Part shown: piece by piece, positions 14,001 to 26,800 of the stretch | Layout: the number at the start of each line of letters is the position of its first letter | Position numbering within the stretch: position 1 is the stretch's first letter | Assembly: GCA_942159475.1 (NCBI GenBank) | Contig: OW804095.1 | Location: 58,804,773 to 58,868,772, forward strand | Reading direction: 5' to 3' | Source: Sthenelais limicola | Lineage: Eukaryota > Annelida > Polychaeta > Phyllodocida > Sigalionidae | DNA length: 64,000 nt | Program-made: the position numbers and the translations under genes | The notes under the pieces: generated by a model | What the model saw: only the letters and a program-made list of their open reading frames with translations | What the model was told of the DNA's origin: nothing | The model's database searches: none

Positions 14001-14689
14001 ACGGAATACAGGCACTCAACACTGTTGAGCATTAAATTGAATGAATATAAAATTGGCAGAAATGGGAACTACTTCATTTGTAGCGGTATAGGCTAGGCCT
14101 AACTGTTATAATGCCACCTCCACTGAAATCATTAAAAACACATACAAAAACCTACAAAACTTATATTAGAGACAATGTAGAGATGAAATAGTGTTTGGGT
14201 GCAAGATGAACCATTTATTATTAGCAATAAATAAGTATGTTAGTTCTATCTAAACTCTCAATTGCTGAATCGAGGTTAATAGCAACTACCGATTCCTACT
14301 GCATGAAAAATTGCTGAACTGTAAAGCTGATTGTGCAGTAGGCTAGGCCTGTATATTTAATTTTGTCAGGAACCCATATAGGCCGTTAACACTCATTTTC
14401 CATGTTTCTATGAGCAATTAAGTTCGACCTTCAACTGGACCCCCCCCCCCCACACACACACACGCACTCAATTCTCCGACAAAATAAAATAAAAGTATTA
14501 TTAATTTCAACTTCCCCACAGAAATAATGAGTTAGAACCTGTTGCCAGTGCAAACGGGCTATGCATGCTGATATAAAATACAAAGCCTACGTGTCACAGT
14601 GTGTGAGGATTTTTTTTTACTAACAAAACCCACACACTCCGACACGTAGACCACCATGCACACACACCCCGTATGGCCTCTAATTCGAA
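11077..14689. other. UBXN4 3' UTR and intergenic region
   Basis: No gene is seen after the UBXN4 stop. Candidate poly(A) signals AATAAA lie at 11806-11811, 12137-12142 and 12750-12755. The first usable one would give a 3' UTR of about 0.75 kb. A C-run followed by a CA dinucleotide repeat lies near 14441-14465. The rest is AT-rich with no recognised element. Confidence 0.6.
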
Positions 14690-14831
14690 GTCACGTACGA
14701 GAGGAGAGAAAGGCAGCGTCAGCCGCAACCAAGACCGCTGTGGAAGGCGCGAACAAGAATATATATGGACACTTGGCGCCCTCTGGTAGACAATCCCGCC
14801 ATTATTTATCATTCTGCGAGTTTTTCTAGAC
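14690..14831 (+). promoter_or_regulatory. Putative PPCS promoter / 5' UTR
   Basis: This is a relatively GC-rich block before the PPCS start codon. A TATATAT stretch lies at 14760-14766, about 65 nt upstream of the ATG. The motif GGCGCCCTCTGG at 14775-14786 resembles part of a CTCF site when read on the minus strand. Neither site is proven, and the block is proposed mainly from position and base composition. Confidence 0.3.
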
Positions 14832-17800
14832 ATGGAGTGGACTTCGTTCTTCGAGACATCTAAAGTCCCCGACAGCTTTAAAGAAAACCAGCTGGCCATT
14901 GATACCTTCATAAAGAAAGCGCATTCAGCGAATCGGGATATTGTCCTTGTCTCAGTAAGTAAAGCGATCTATACTTTGTATTTTAATCTTTTATTAACTC
15001 TTCCCTCATTATCGCTCAGGCCAACATGTCCCAACCCCTTCCCACCTAGGCACCTATGCTATGGATTGACACTATACCGGTACATAGATTTCACTGACGT
15101 CACGGCCCTGGCCATGTTTGGGGTCAAGTTAGATGGCTATGTATGCTGCGATACTTGAAAATATCGTTTTCTGGCTGTTTTAACCGTTACCAGTTTTAAT
15201 CTGCCACAATAATACCTTCATGATAGGTTAGATCATCTGCCTTTAGTGTAGAATTACCCAAGTATCTACTCTTGTGAGGTTTATCAACTTTGTTTTGATA
15301 CCCCCGCCATAGACGGCAAGCGTAGCAGTGACCCCAGACATGGTAGCCACTGTGATACCCCAGCCTACTGGGTGACGTCATGTGAAATCTATGTATTGAA
15401 GATGGTTAATGTCTGAGAAATAATTACCGATCATCTTCTACCAACCTCCCCTTGACTTGAATGTTTTGCTGCCTCACCAGATGACTGCCATGATATTGTA
15501 TGTGTGTAAAGATTTATGACGGGAAATTTATTAGCCTAGATCTATTACTTAGTAAATTATTAGGAATGTGTAAAACTAAAAGACAAAGTATTCCTAGATC
15601 TACACTAAGTCTAAGAAACTCATGGAACATTGGAAAAGGGGTAGGCTAGCCTGCTTAATTAGCTGGCCTTGATTCCCCGATTCCTTGCTTGTTATAATTT
15701 AGCATAGGATTAGACAGAGCTTCATTCCATGATTTGGCTGTGAGCAGACAGTATAATCGATATACTTGCCACTCACAAGGTGGACAATATTATAAACTCC
15801 CTGTACTGTACAGTGACGTCACGGCCGTTCGAGACTATGCAGACAACTCAGTTTGATGAAATTAATGCAAATAAAGTTGTTTTATGTTAAGTATCATTGA
15901 ATAAAAGCAAGAATAGCACAGTATCGCATCTTCAGTGGCCTATATTCTCCTTGTATGGCCGAAAAACAACTCGGCCTACGGCCTCATTGTTTTCGGCCAT
16001 ATTCGGAGAATATAGCTCCCCTCATATGCGATACTATGCTGTTCTTGCTATATTATTCCATGATTTGGCCGTGAGGGGACAGTATAATCGATATATTTGC
16101 CGCTCACAAGGTGTACAATATAAACTCCCTGTATTGTACAGTGAGGTCACGACCATTCAAGACTGAGGACAACACAGTTTTATGAAATTAATGCAAATAA
16201 AGTTGTTTTAAGGTAAGAATCATGGAATAAAAGCAAGAATAGCAAAGTATCACGTCTTTGAGGGCCTATATTCTCCTTCTATGGCCTCGTATAGCCCCCC
16301 TCATACGCGATACTATGCTGTTCTTGCTATAGTACCTGGCTTATGTATAGAAAATGATTTTGAAAATGATTTGAGAACAGTAACTGTTAGGTTGGCGACT
16401 GAATATGGTGGTAAAATAAAATAGGCCTATAGAAAAATATGGTGGTAAAATGCCAATTAAGCTTTTGATATAAGCAATAAAACTGTATGGCGATTGTTTG
16501 GCCTGGGTCGTAGTAAATGACGGTGATAATAGAAATATAGATCATATGAAATTTAAGGTTAAATGGGGAAAGCATAGAGTGTGATAGTGAAATAAAATAA
16601 TACATTGGCAGTGTGCGACATAGTGGGTTGGGTTGTCATAGACAGTCGGGCCATGACTTTTTGAGAGTTCATGGCCCAACCAGATTTTCCATGGTCCGAA
16701 TATAATAAACTGCCTACATTACATTGTCTGAAGGAGGGTGGGCTTGGAAGGAAGAAGAACAAGAAGACAGTACTCTACAGCTTTGACTATAGTTATCTAT
16801 TGAGAATCAAAATAAATTATCTATTTACATTTTATATAAAGCTCTGTCCCACATCTTCAGGACCACTGTGACAGTGGTGCCAAACTGTGAGAATCACGTA
16901 AATTTGACCTGCTATCCCTTATAATAATTATAGCATGTATACAGTATTGCAAAATTTCCAGGCCCATGTAGGCCTATAGAATCTTTTTTTTTTTTAAAGA
17001 TTTTATTTATTCTTGGTTGCCGACTCCCCTTTTCTGGGTTAGTTCTGTCGGTCCAAGACAGTTTTGTTAGATAAGTTAGTACTTATTTAAACAGGACTGC
17101 CAACTCTCCGGCCTTTGGCATCTCAATCCATTAGGCGTGGGGTCTGGGGCCCTAGGCTAAGAAGCTAAGAATTTTGCTGGCTCTCTGGTGCATTTTAAGT
17201 ATTTTGAGGGTTAAATATCATCTGGAGACCAACATAATTTTCCCAGTTTGATTCCTATAATACAGCTTTATTATTCTCAGAAAAACTGTATTTAGGTAAG
17301 GGGGGAACATTTTACTTTAACCAAAGATCACTTGATATTATCATGTGTATAATACGGCCCTACATGCAAATTAAAGTTATATCAACAATATATAAAATAG
17401 GCAGCTTAAAAAGATAAGGAGAATGATATCTGCCAAGTTGTATGAATTTAGCGATAAGTGAATGAGTGCTTATTTTATGTATATATCTGAGGTTATCCTG
17501 AAGAGTATATTTGACTTTAGTTTTCACAGTTCTATGTGTGGAAGAATCTAGTTTCATTATGTGTTCTGCATAATATACAATTCCAGGCAGTGGCTTCATC
17601 AGTATGTATGTATAGGTAATTAGAATATTAATCCTTTTCACATCAAATGAAACTAAATATTACATTGAAGGTGAAGACGACCTCCCAATTTTCTCATGGC
17701 CAGTCGGACCAGAGCTTTTGAAAAGTTCATGGCCCGACTGCCATTTTTCATAGACTGGGTCCGTCGGACCAGCGGTTATGTCGCACACTGCATTGGTACG

Positions 17801-20800
17801 TCGTTTCTTGAAGAATTTTGTACATCTTGGTCTTGGAGCACTGGAAATGTTGAACGTGATCACTGAAATATAAAGTAGGATTAATAAAAATGTACCGTAA
17901 TGCTTTTCAATTTGGTACATCGACCGCTGGCATTAAAAATAAATAAAAATATTTTACGATTTTTAATCCTCATTCTGACCATAAAGAAGTCCACGCGGAT
18001 ATTCTTGTATATAGATCTGAAAGAGGTAGAGGATATTGGAAGTTAAATAATTTGCTCTTGAATAACAACAAATTTGTGTATGAGGTAGAAAAACTTTGTG
18101 AAGATGCACATAAGGAGGCTTTAAATCCCAAAATGTCGTCGGAATTTTTTAAATTAAAAGTCAGAGAACTTGCTATTAAAATGTGCAGCGAAAGAGCAAA
18201 GAAAAAGAGAAGCCAAAACGAAGAAAACAGAAAAATCCTGATATCGCTTGATTCGAAGCGTAGAATGAGTATAGAAGAAGTAAGTTTAAGAAATAACACT
18301 CTGCAAAAAATTAGAGAATATGATCTTGAAAAAGCCGAAGGTGCCCTGCTAAGGTCCAAGGCTAGGTGGGCGACAGAAGGTGAAAAACCTACGAGGTATT
18401 TTTGTTCTCTTGAGAAATATAAATCGGAGAAAAGAGTTATCAATATTTTAAATGTTGATGGAGAATTAAAAAACAAAAAAGAGGATATAATTAACGAAGG
18501 GCAGAGATTCTATGCTAACTTGTACAGCAAAGGCCTTACCGATGTTAATGTTATGAATGAGTTTGTAAATCCTGACCATTATACTTGTCTGGACGGCCGG
18601 CATCCCATCGCCTATGTTTACATAGTGTAGCTATTAGACAGAACATTTCGAATGATGCCCGTAAATCGGGTCTCTCGTATAATACTAGGGCCCATCAAGG
18701 GGATCTGCCTTTTCCGATGTATTTTCCCCGTAAAACTACGCTATTATCACTGTATATCTACATAAACGATGTCACTCTACAACTTGGACAGAATGAAATG
18801 TTTCATACGGCCTTATTTAAAAAAGAACCAAAAAGGTGTTTACCCGTACTGTCTCATGGTGTATTCCGAATAGTACCAATTAACTACTCGTGTAGTTGAT
18901 CAGGCTCATCAGAGCCTGAACAACCCTTGTCAACAAACAATCAACAGCTTTGTGCGAGAGGGTGGGTGGGGGTGGGGAGGCTATAGATCCTGAGTACAAT
19001 AATCTTACTAAACTAACCAGCCAAACAGTTACACGGTACACCACCTTGGCGATATGCTTCTGGATGAAGGAGATAACAATCTATTGTGTAGAGAAATTGC
19101 TTATGATGAGGTTGAAAAAGTGGTAAAAAGCTTCAAAAAGCACAAATCTCCGGGTTGTAATGGCTTTGGAGCCGAATTCTATCAATTTTTCTGGTATTGT
19201 ATTAAGGATCTTTTTATGTCTATGCTTGAAACATGTCTAGTTGAGGAAGAAATGACAGAAAATCACAAACGAGGTCTAATTAGTGTTACTCCTAAAAAGG
19301 ACAATGATTTATCTTATCTGAAAAATTGGAGACCGATCACTCTTTTGAATGTCGATTATAAAATCATTTCTAAAGTAATAGCTAACAGATTAGCCTTTTT
19401 TATTCCAAATATTATTGACGATGATCAATTTGGTTTTATTAAGGGTCGTTTTATCTGTTCGGCTATACGAAAAATCGACGATATTCATTCTTGGCTGGAA
19501 AATTGTGACGAATCCGGGACTAATTACCTCTGTTGATTTCTCCAAAGCTTATGATTCCATAGATTGGATATTTATAGAAAAAGCTTTAAAAGCTGACAGT
19601 ATTGATCCTATGTTTATCTCTTGGGTTAAAACCTTATTAAAAGGCTCGAAAGCAACTTTTATGAATAATGGTTTCTTGTCGAGATGGTTTAATGTAGAGA
19701 AAGGGGTAAAACAAGGAGACCCTATATCTTCTATCCTCTTTATCGTAGTCGCTGAAAAATTATCAGAACAAATAAGAAGAAATGAGAATATAACAGGTAT
19801 AAAATATGCTAATATTGGGACAAAACTTGTGCAATTCGCTGATGATCTGACCCTATTGGTCAAAGATGAGTTCTCTCTAGTACAGGCGGTAAGAGTTATT
19901 GAGAATTTCTCCTTAGCATCTGGTCTATCTCTAAATCCGAGTAAATCGAAAGGATTCATAATTGGAAATATTACAATAACAAACCGAACTCTTCTCAGTG
20001 TCGACCGGACAAACAAAATGAAAATTCTAGGAATTAACCTTCTTAATCCGAGAAACGAAGATGAAATGTTCAAAATCAATAGTTCAGAGCTAACGAATAA
20101 GATAAAAAGAAACCATCAACGCGTGGAAAAATCGCTTCTTAACCATAAAAGGCAGGATAATGATTTGTAATTTTGTTCCAACATGCTTTGTCATGTATTC
20201 ATTTTAATGAAACATTGTTAAAGGATATAGAGAAAGTTGTGCTTAAGTTTGTATACAATAGTGACCATCACAGCATAGGTGTAAACTTCCTAGCTCAAAA
20301 AGCAGGAAAAGGGGGCTTGAATCTCAGACTAATCAGAGAAATATATCAAACCAACAGAATAATGTGGGTTAGAAGAATTCTTTTGAATAGAAACAGATCA
20401 TGGTTTAAAGTCTTAGAAGCATTCCATCAAAGAGATATAGACGAGATATTCTTGTGTAGATTCAAACCTACAATCGCGTTTAATAAATTCTATAAAGAAC
20501 TATTCGAAATCTGGAATAAATATTATTTTAAATTAAAGCCTGAGTGTATCGAACAAATTCTTGGAGAAAGAATCTGGGCTAATAGATATATAAAAGATAA
20601 GGGCCAGATGTTGTATTGGTCAGAATGGAAACAGAGAGGTATAACGGTCATTGGAGACATTTTCAATGAAAATGGTAATATGATGTCAACGAATGAACTA
20701 GCATCAAACTTCGATTTTAGACCCTCATGTTTTTCTAGGCAATTGCTAAAGAAGGCAATTCCGAAAGAATGGATTAACTGTATAAAAAGGGAAAGAAATT

Positions 20801-23800
20801 ATACCCTAAAAAACTCTGTGGTCTTTGTAGTCGCAGAAAAAGAGTTGAACATTGTCGAATGTACAGCAAAGATTATTTATGAGCAGAATAACAAAATTGA
20901 AACCTAAATGGCAGAAGCTACAGAAATGGCAGCAAAGACTCAGCTTGTCTAAAGAAGAATATGATAAGATTCAATGGAATGATATTTTCTCTATGCCTTA
21001 TAAAGTCTCTACAGAGGCAAGAATTCATGTATTTCAGTATAAAATCCTCCATGGAGTGCTAACTTGCAACGCATATTTGAAGCAAATCGATGTGATAAAA
21101 AAAGATTCATGCTCCTTTTGTAAGAAAAGAGATGATTTACTTCACTTTTTAGTACTATGTCAGAAAACCAAAGTGCTGTGGCAAAACATCCTTAAATGGA
21201 TTTATGAAAGTGGCTATTTTTTTTATTTTTTTTGCACATTTCTTTATTCAGGAAGCATAGTTGGCTTATGCCAAGCAATACAGTGTTGTGACTAGGGCAG
21301 TTCCCTATCTCCCGTCACCCCGTGAATGTAATGAAATTCGATGTACACAGTATTGTTGCTGGGTGGCATGTTATGAGAAGATACTAACGAACAAAACTAC
21401 ATTATTATTAAATGATGGTATAATGAGATGATATGAAGGTGATATTTAAGATAAAGTTATATAAAAAAGATGGTAACGAAATTAATATCAATGGAGTACA
21501 TCAGTCAAGCCGCTAGTCGCTGCTTCAAAAACATAAATGTTGTTATGAATTCTTTATCTGTGGGATAAATGTGTATGTAGTAGCTCCTATTCTATACAGT
21601 GGTAGTATATTCTGCAGTAGTATTTTAGATAAATGGTTTCGGGCGAAGAAACACATTTGTCATGTATTCCCTGCAACCCCTCGAGTTGCCTCGAAAAAAT
21701 CCTAATTTTAATTCAACTTACTGCCTAACGGGTAAGTCTCTCAAAATTCTAAAATATTATGTTTCGAAATATCGGTTGATAGCTATATTGCCTGCTAGTA
21801 TAGCGGTCTTTGCAGCTGTTTTGAACATAAGTTTGTCATTAATTTGTTTTATATTATTGCCAAGGTCATTCCACATTTGAATTCCAGCATATGCCAGTGA
21901 GTTTTTGTACCTGTTATCATTTGGCCTGTTTAGTTTGAAATAAAATAGCCTGTCATCTCTTAATCGGTAGTTTCTGTCTGTCTCATCTCTGCTAACCCAG
22001 TTTATTCTGCAGTGGTGGTATTGTTTGTGGTAAAATTTGATGGTGTTGAAAAAGATTCTTTCTTTCACCAAAATGGTTCTAGTTTCCTCATGGATCGTTG
22101 CAGTACTGTAGTATCTTGGTTTTTTACAGGCAAATTTAAGTGCCTCGTTTTGCACTGTTTGCAAATTGTTTAATGTGTCCTTATTACAACTAGTATAGCA
22201 TATATTTACATAGTCTAATTGACTCAATACCATGGATTTAATAAGCATGAGCCTAGTGCGTGAGTCAAGGGCTTGCCTATTTATTCGCGTTAGCGTTTTA
22301 CTCTGGATTTAAGAGGAGAAGACATAGATATACTGACAAACGTGGCCCCCGACTGTTTGGGCCACTTTTTCTCCCCCTTTTTCCTTTTCCTGTCTTTCCT
22401 ATTCTATTCCTTAACCTAGAGAAAAGTTTCGGACGTTTATCTATTGGCTTAACATTTTAGTTTGTAACTGAGGACTATTTTCATTTTGTGTTTTCGGCAC
22501 AATGGGTCACATCAAACGAAGTCATTAGGGCGATGATCACCTGACTAAGAAGTTTACCCCTCTGACTAAGAAGTTTACCCCTTATCAGCCCTTTACCCCT
22601 TGTCAGATCAGAGACTGCAGAGACTGGGCCAGCGAGCCCCCAGAGCTTAGCCCAGGGTGCGCCAGCTCAGCCAGCTGGTGGTGTGCCCCCACAGAGTCAT
22701 AAACTCCAGATGTCCACAGTCCAGATGTCAAACTTATTAAATTAAAGGATGTACAAAAATAAGTCATGTCTAAATATATTCTCCTTAACATGAGAAAACT
22801 TTTGGTCTTTATTCCATAATTCTAGTTTGTTTAGAAGCCAAGATAATATTTTATACATTAAAACCTTCTGAATAGTTTGTGATGTGAAAGGCTCAGGTCT
22901 AGGCTAGGGGTTATTTGACCACATAGTAATAAAGTCCGATGACAACAGCACCCCCGCTAGGTCCTCCGCTAGGTCCTCCGCTAGGTGCAAATAGTGCTCC
23001 CATTACCCCAGTGTAACCACAGAGAGAGACTGACCGGATATCAGATGCTGATATCAGATTATCCCACCACCACCAGCTTTACCCCAGTGCTAGCACCCCA
23101 GTCAGTGTAATAAAAGTCTGACCACATGGTAATAAAAGTCAGGTGTCCACACAGAGCTGTCACAGAGTTGTTCTATCAACTTTTTAAATTTAAGGATGTA
23201 CAAAAATAAGTCATGTGTAAATATATTCTCCTTAACATAAGAAAACTTTTGGTCTTTATTCCATAATTCTATCTTGTTTAGAAGCCAAGATAATATTTTA
23301 TACATTAAACCAAACCCTCTGGTATGTGTGGAGTAGGTCCTCTCTCTCTCTGTGGATTGAATTATTGCAGGTGGCTCCTTTCCACCACAACGACCACAAT
23401 AATTCAGCCTCTCATGTCAGTATCCCTTTCATGAGCCCCTCTCATCACATCTGCAAGCAAATTCTTTTCATTGCTTCTAAGTTTATTTATTCCCCAGTTC
23501 AAAGAAATCAGCCTATTAGAGAAATGTAATTTATCAAATTTAATATTTGACTAAGAGAGGCTCTTACAGTCAAATAGTAAATGGCAGGATATGCTGAATA
23601 AAACCTTTTTTCCTAAAAAAAATCATAATTATGTGCACTTAAAATAGTCAATGAAATATGCTGGAACTAGCAAAAGGATGCATACAACATTAAAGTTTCC
23701 TTTTTAAAAAATGTTTTCGAAACTCATTTCCCTGTGACACATCACATATGGTGTTTATTACACGTTTATTGCACCTGGGCCAATAGGGTTCTGTAAGCAC

Positions 23801-26800
23801 CACCACCTCTACAGGAGTAACCACAAATGGGTCAGATTTTCAGAAAATGTACAATTGGCAGATTTAGTACATTCAAAATATAACTTAGTCTCTCCCTCTC
23901 CCTCTCCCCTACCCTTCTTCCTACTTCCACAATGGCTTCCACCCAACACCCCGCCCCCCCACCCCCGCTAGGTACTCCTCTCTCCCTCTCCTTTCTCGTT
24001 CACTCCCCCTCAGTCCTCTCCTCCTCCTCCTCCTCCTCCTCCACCGCATTTTTTTTCATCTACGTTGTCTAGGGTCCTGCTCCTAACCGCAAAATGCCAT
24101 TGACTTTTTGATTGACAATTCTGATTTTTCGATTGACTATTTTGACTTTCCAATTAATTGTTCTTTCTGACTTTTCGATTGACTATTTCGACTTTCTGAT
24201 TGACTGTTCTGACTTTATGGTTGACTATTCTGACTTAACGATTGACTTAACGATTGACTTTTTAATTCACTATTTTGACTTTTCTGACTTTTCGTTTGAC
24301 TATTTCGAATTAAAAATTCACTTTTTGATTGACTATTTTGATTTTCGATTGACTATTTTGACTTTTTGATTGACTATTTTGACTTTGATTGACTATTTTG
24401 ACGTTTCGATTGACTATTTTGACTTTTTGATTGACTATTCTGACTTTTCGATTGACTTTTTGATTGACTATTTCGACTTTTTGATTGACTATTTCGAGTT
24501 TCTGATTGACTTTCTGACTTTCTGATTGACTTTTCTAAGTTTCTGATTGACTTTTCTAAGTTTCTGATTGACTTTTTGATTGACTATTTCGACTTTCTGA
24601 TTGACTGTTCTGACTTAACGAATGGCATTTCTGACTTTTTGATTGACTTTCTGATCGACTATTCTCCCCCTCCCCCTCCCTCTCCCCTTCCTTATTTGCG
24701 CTCTGTTGTAGGGGGCCTCTGATATATATCTCTCTCCTCCTCCTCCAGCTGATGGGGCAAGATCAAAGGGTTTATGGCCCTGGTGGTGACCCTTTTATCC
24801 CTTAGTTTCATGACCAAGTAATAGAATAATACTTAGGATATATCATGAATGAAATCAAAATATAACTTAATGTAATTGTACTTTGTTTCATGACCAAGTA
24901 ATAGAATAATACTGAAATCGAAATATAACTTAATGTAATTGTACTTAGTTTCATGTCCAAGTAATAGAATAATATTTAATTTTCACTGGTCAAATCAATA
25001 AGGCCACCAAAAATAGGTGTGTTTCCGATTACCCCCACCACCAACCCCCTACGTAGAGAAACATTCCCCTCCCTGCCTTTTTTTGGCCTAAATTGAAAAC
25101 ATCCCTCTTTACCAATGTATAAACACCCCACCTATTAGCTAACGCTGTGTTGGTAAAAAATCCAACACTCCATCAGCCTCATTCCTCTCTTGTATATATA
25201 TTATATAGCCTTGAGTTAGCTTTGCTGATTACCTCTTTTGCCATGTCGTCAAATTTAAGTTTATTATCAATTAGAAGGCCCAGGTATGTGTATGTATTAA
25301 ATAAAGATGGTAATGGTAAAATGATATTTAATCGAAGAGGGAAATATATTGTTATAAGACCCATCGAGATTATTTTTGGAGTTGAAATTACAAATCTGAA
25401 TTCTAAAATAATAAACTGGATTATTCTCCAGACAAAATCATTTATATATAGGCAGAAGCTATTCGCCAAGGGTTGTATTGACATTCTTTCTACCATGTAT
25501 GAACTTCGTATGAGATGTAATGTTGTTATATATGCCTTTGATTTCAAGAAAGTCAGCAGTGAGGACAAAGAAATATGGCGGCGTGTAGCTGAAGGTATAA
25601 CAGAATACATTGAGTTGCTGAAAAGCTGATTTTATTCTCTCTTTACGATATTTTTCAAATATGTTTTAGAATTGTAAGAGCCCAGACGGCAGGTTACAGT
25701 AAATAAAGTCATTTGTAAAAACAAAATAAAAATAAAAAAACAATGGCGTCGGCGGCCAAGATAAAAAGGGGATTTTGTAGGGGTGATGAAGGAATTATTT
25801 TCAAGTTCTGTTAAAATAATTTAGACGTTAGGCCTGCAGAGCTGTGTACAGTGGTTAAAGGGTCAGTCAACGGGTTCATGGTCATTTTTAGGACAAAAAA
25901 CTTCATGGAGCCATAAATATAACACCCAAGTCTCGATTTTTTTACTTCCATTTATGTATAACTTATACCCACTTACAGGCATAAATTGAGAAATCCTAGT
26001 TGAAAAAGTCTGTTTAGCACAAGAGGGCACTGAGAGTGCTGTGTGACATCATAAAGGTGCGCCAGAAATGAACATAATATCTCTACCTTCCCCCCACAAT
26101 CTCCCAGCAATTGAAACAGTTTGTTTTGCTATGCACACTGTGTTGTTCAATGTCCTTCCGCCCACCCCACCCTCCTTCTATCTAGCAGCAATTATGAGAG
26201 TTGTTTACTATGTTCATTGCATGTACATTTCAAGATTGGCGTAGCTTTATGACGTAGGCAAACAGTGGCGCCTTGAATGGAGTGTTAAACTATGCAGCTA
26301 CTTTTCCACTCCTTTAAATGGGTAAAACTCACTAAATAATGAGTTGCATTAAGTAAAACCGGGCTGGTTACATTTCAATAATAGCAGGGAAATGGATTTG
26401 CTCATAATATTTGGGGGTTTACTGACACTTTAAGCTGAAACTGAACACATTGTGAACGGGCGTCAAATGAAGGGAAATGGAGTAATTTATAAGAATTCAA
26501 GGGCGTGCAGTGCTGTGACTTGGGCTTTATACAGTGAATGGTTTGGCGTCCCTTGATGGATTTCTTATTTAGTTTTGAATGTGGCTGTTTTCTGATCAAT
26601 GTTGAGGGGTGTATTAGAACGTTGTCTGCCTTTGTAAGAGGAGCTTTGGTGACCCTCTCAGGGTCGCACAATTCACCTGGATTGTTAATGAGGCACCTAT
26701 ATAGAAAGATGGATTTGTAGAGCGGACCTTTTTGAGTCTTTCTACGAGCACTGATGTCTGACAATCTTTATTATCGGAAAAATGCCATAGCTTAACAGAA

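Larger units (their letters stand above)
22307..25184. other. 2.9-kb insert within the antisense LINE, rich in simple and tandem repeats
   Basis: This block separates two halves of the antisense LINE reading frame. It contains a duplicated segment of about 135 bp, pyrimidine-rich DNA at about 23885-24060, a TTGATTGACT-type minisatellite and a triplicated tail repeat. No transposase or other protein was recognised. Inverted GTTAGCG/CTAACGC words lie near its two ends, too short to prove termini. Confidence 0.5.
21219..25300 (-). mobile_element. 5'-truncated CR1/Jockey-like LINE, antisense, split by a 2.9-kb insert
   Basis: On the minus strand the element begins within the reverse transcriptase C-terminal part at about 25292-25187 ([14 protein letters not shown], then KANSRLYNI). 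It breaks, and continues at about 22306-21757 ([46 protein letters not shown]) to a stop. The 3' UTR runs to a poly(T) stretch at 21219-21237 on the plus strand, which is its poly(A) tail. The ends coincide with the break in the L1/Tx1-like LINE, so it inserted into that element. The overlapping plus-strand frame at 25147-25326 is not a gene. Confidence 0.75.
17965..25742 (+). mobile_element. L1/Tx1-like LINE, 5'-truncated, frameshifted and split by later insertions
   Basis: The copy opens at the end of an APE-type endonuclease (HSDHKE near 17970). The linker follows ([20 protein letters not shown]), then reverse transcriptase from about 19054 with [43 protein letters not shown] and the catalytic QFADDLTLL near 19830-19860. 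The C-terminal region runs to about 21215 and includes a [17 protein letters not shown] zinc-knuckle-like segment. The last part of the protein ([18 protein letters not shown] onward) reappears at about 25327-25629, followed by a short 3' UTR and an A-rich tail at 25718-25742. Frameshifts lie near 19530, 20160 and 20900. A foreign segment of about 460 bp interrupts 18585-19045, and an antisense LINE occupies 21219-25300. The element is dead. It is in the sense orientation of PPCS intron 1. Confidence 0.85.

Noticed and set aside
18700..18790. IYINDV-like residues inside the 460-bp insertion, suggestive of an RT
   Set aside because: The match is five or six residues with no other RT motif in order, so it is not supportable.
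19549..20079. 176-codon minus-strand frame over the L1/Tx1-like RT
   Set aside because: The plus strand carries the RT motifs, so the minus frame is a shadow.
22700..25000. CRISPR-like regular repeat arrays
   Set aside because: Repeats here and at 40-42 kb are imperfect and contiguous without unique spacers, and the genome is eukaryotic.
25179..25610. Single 143-codon minus-strand protein
   Set aside because: Only the part left of about 25292 is real LINE sequence. The rest is antisense to the C-terminus of the plus-strand LINE, so the frame is a chance fusion across an insertion junction.
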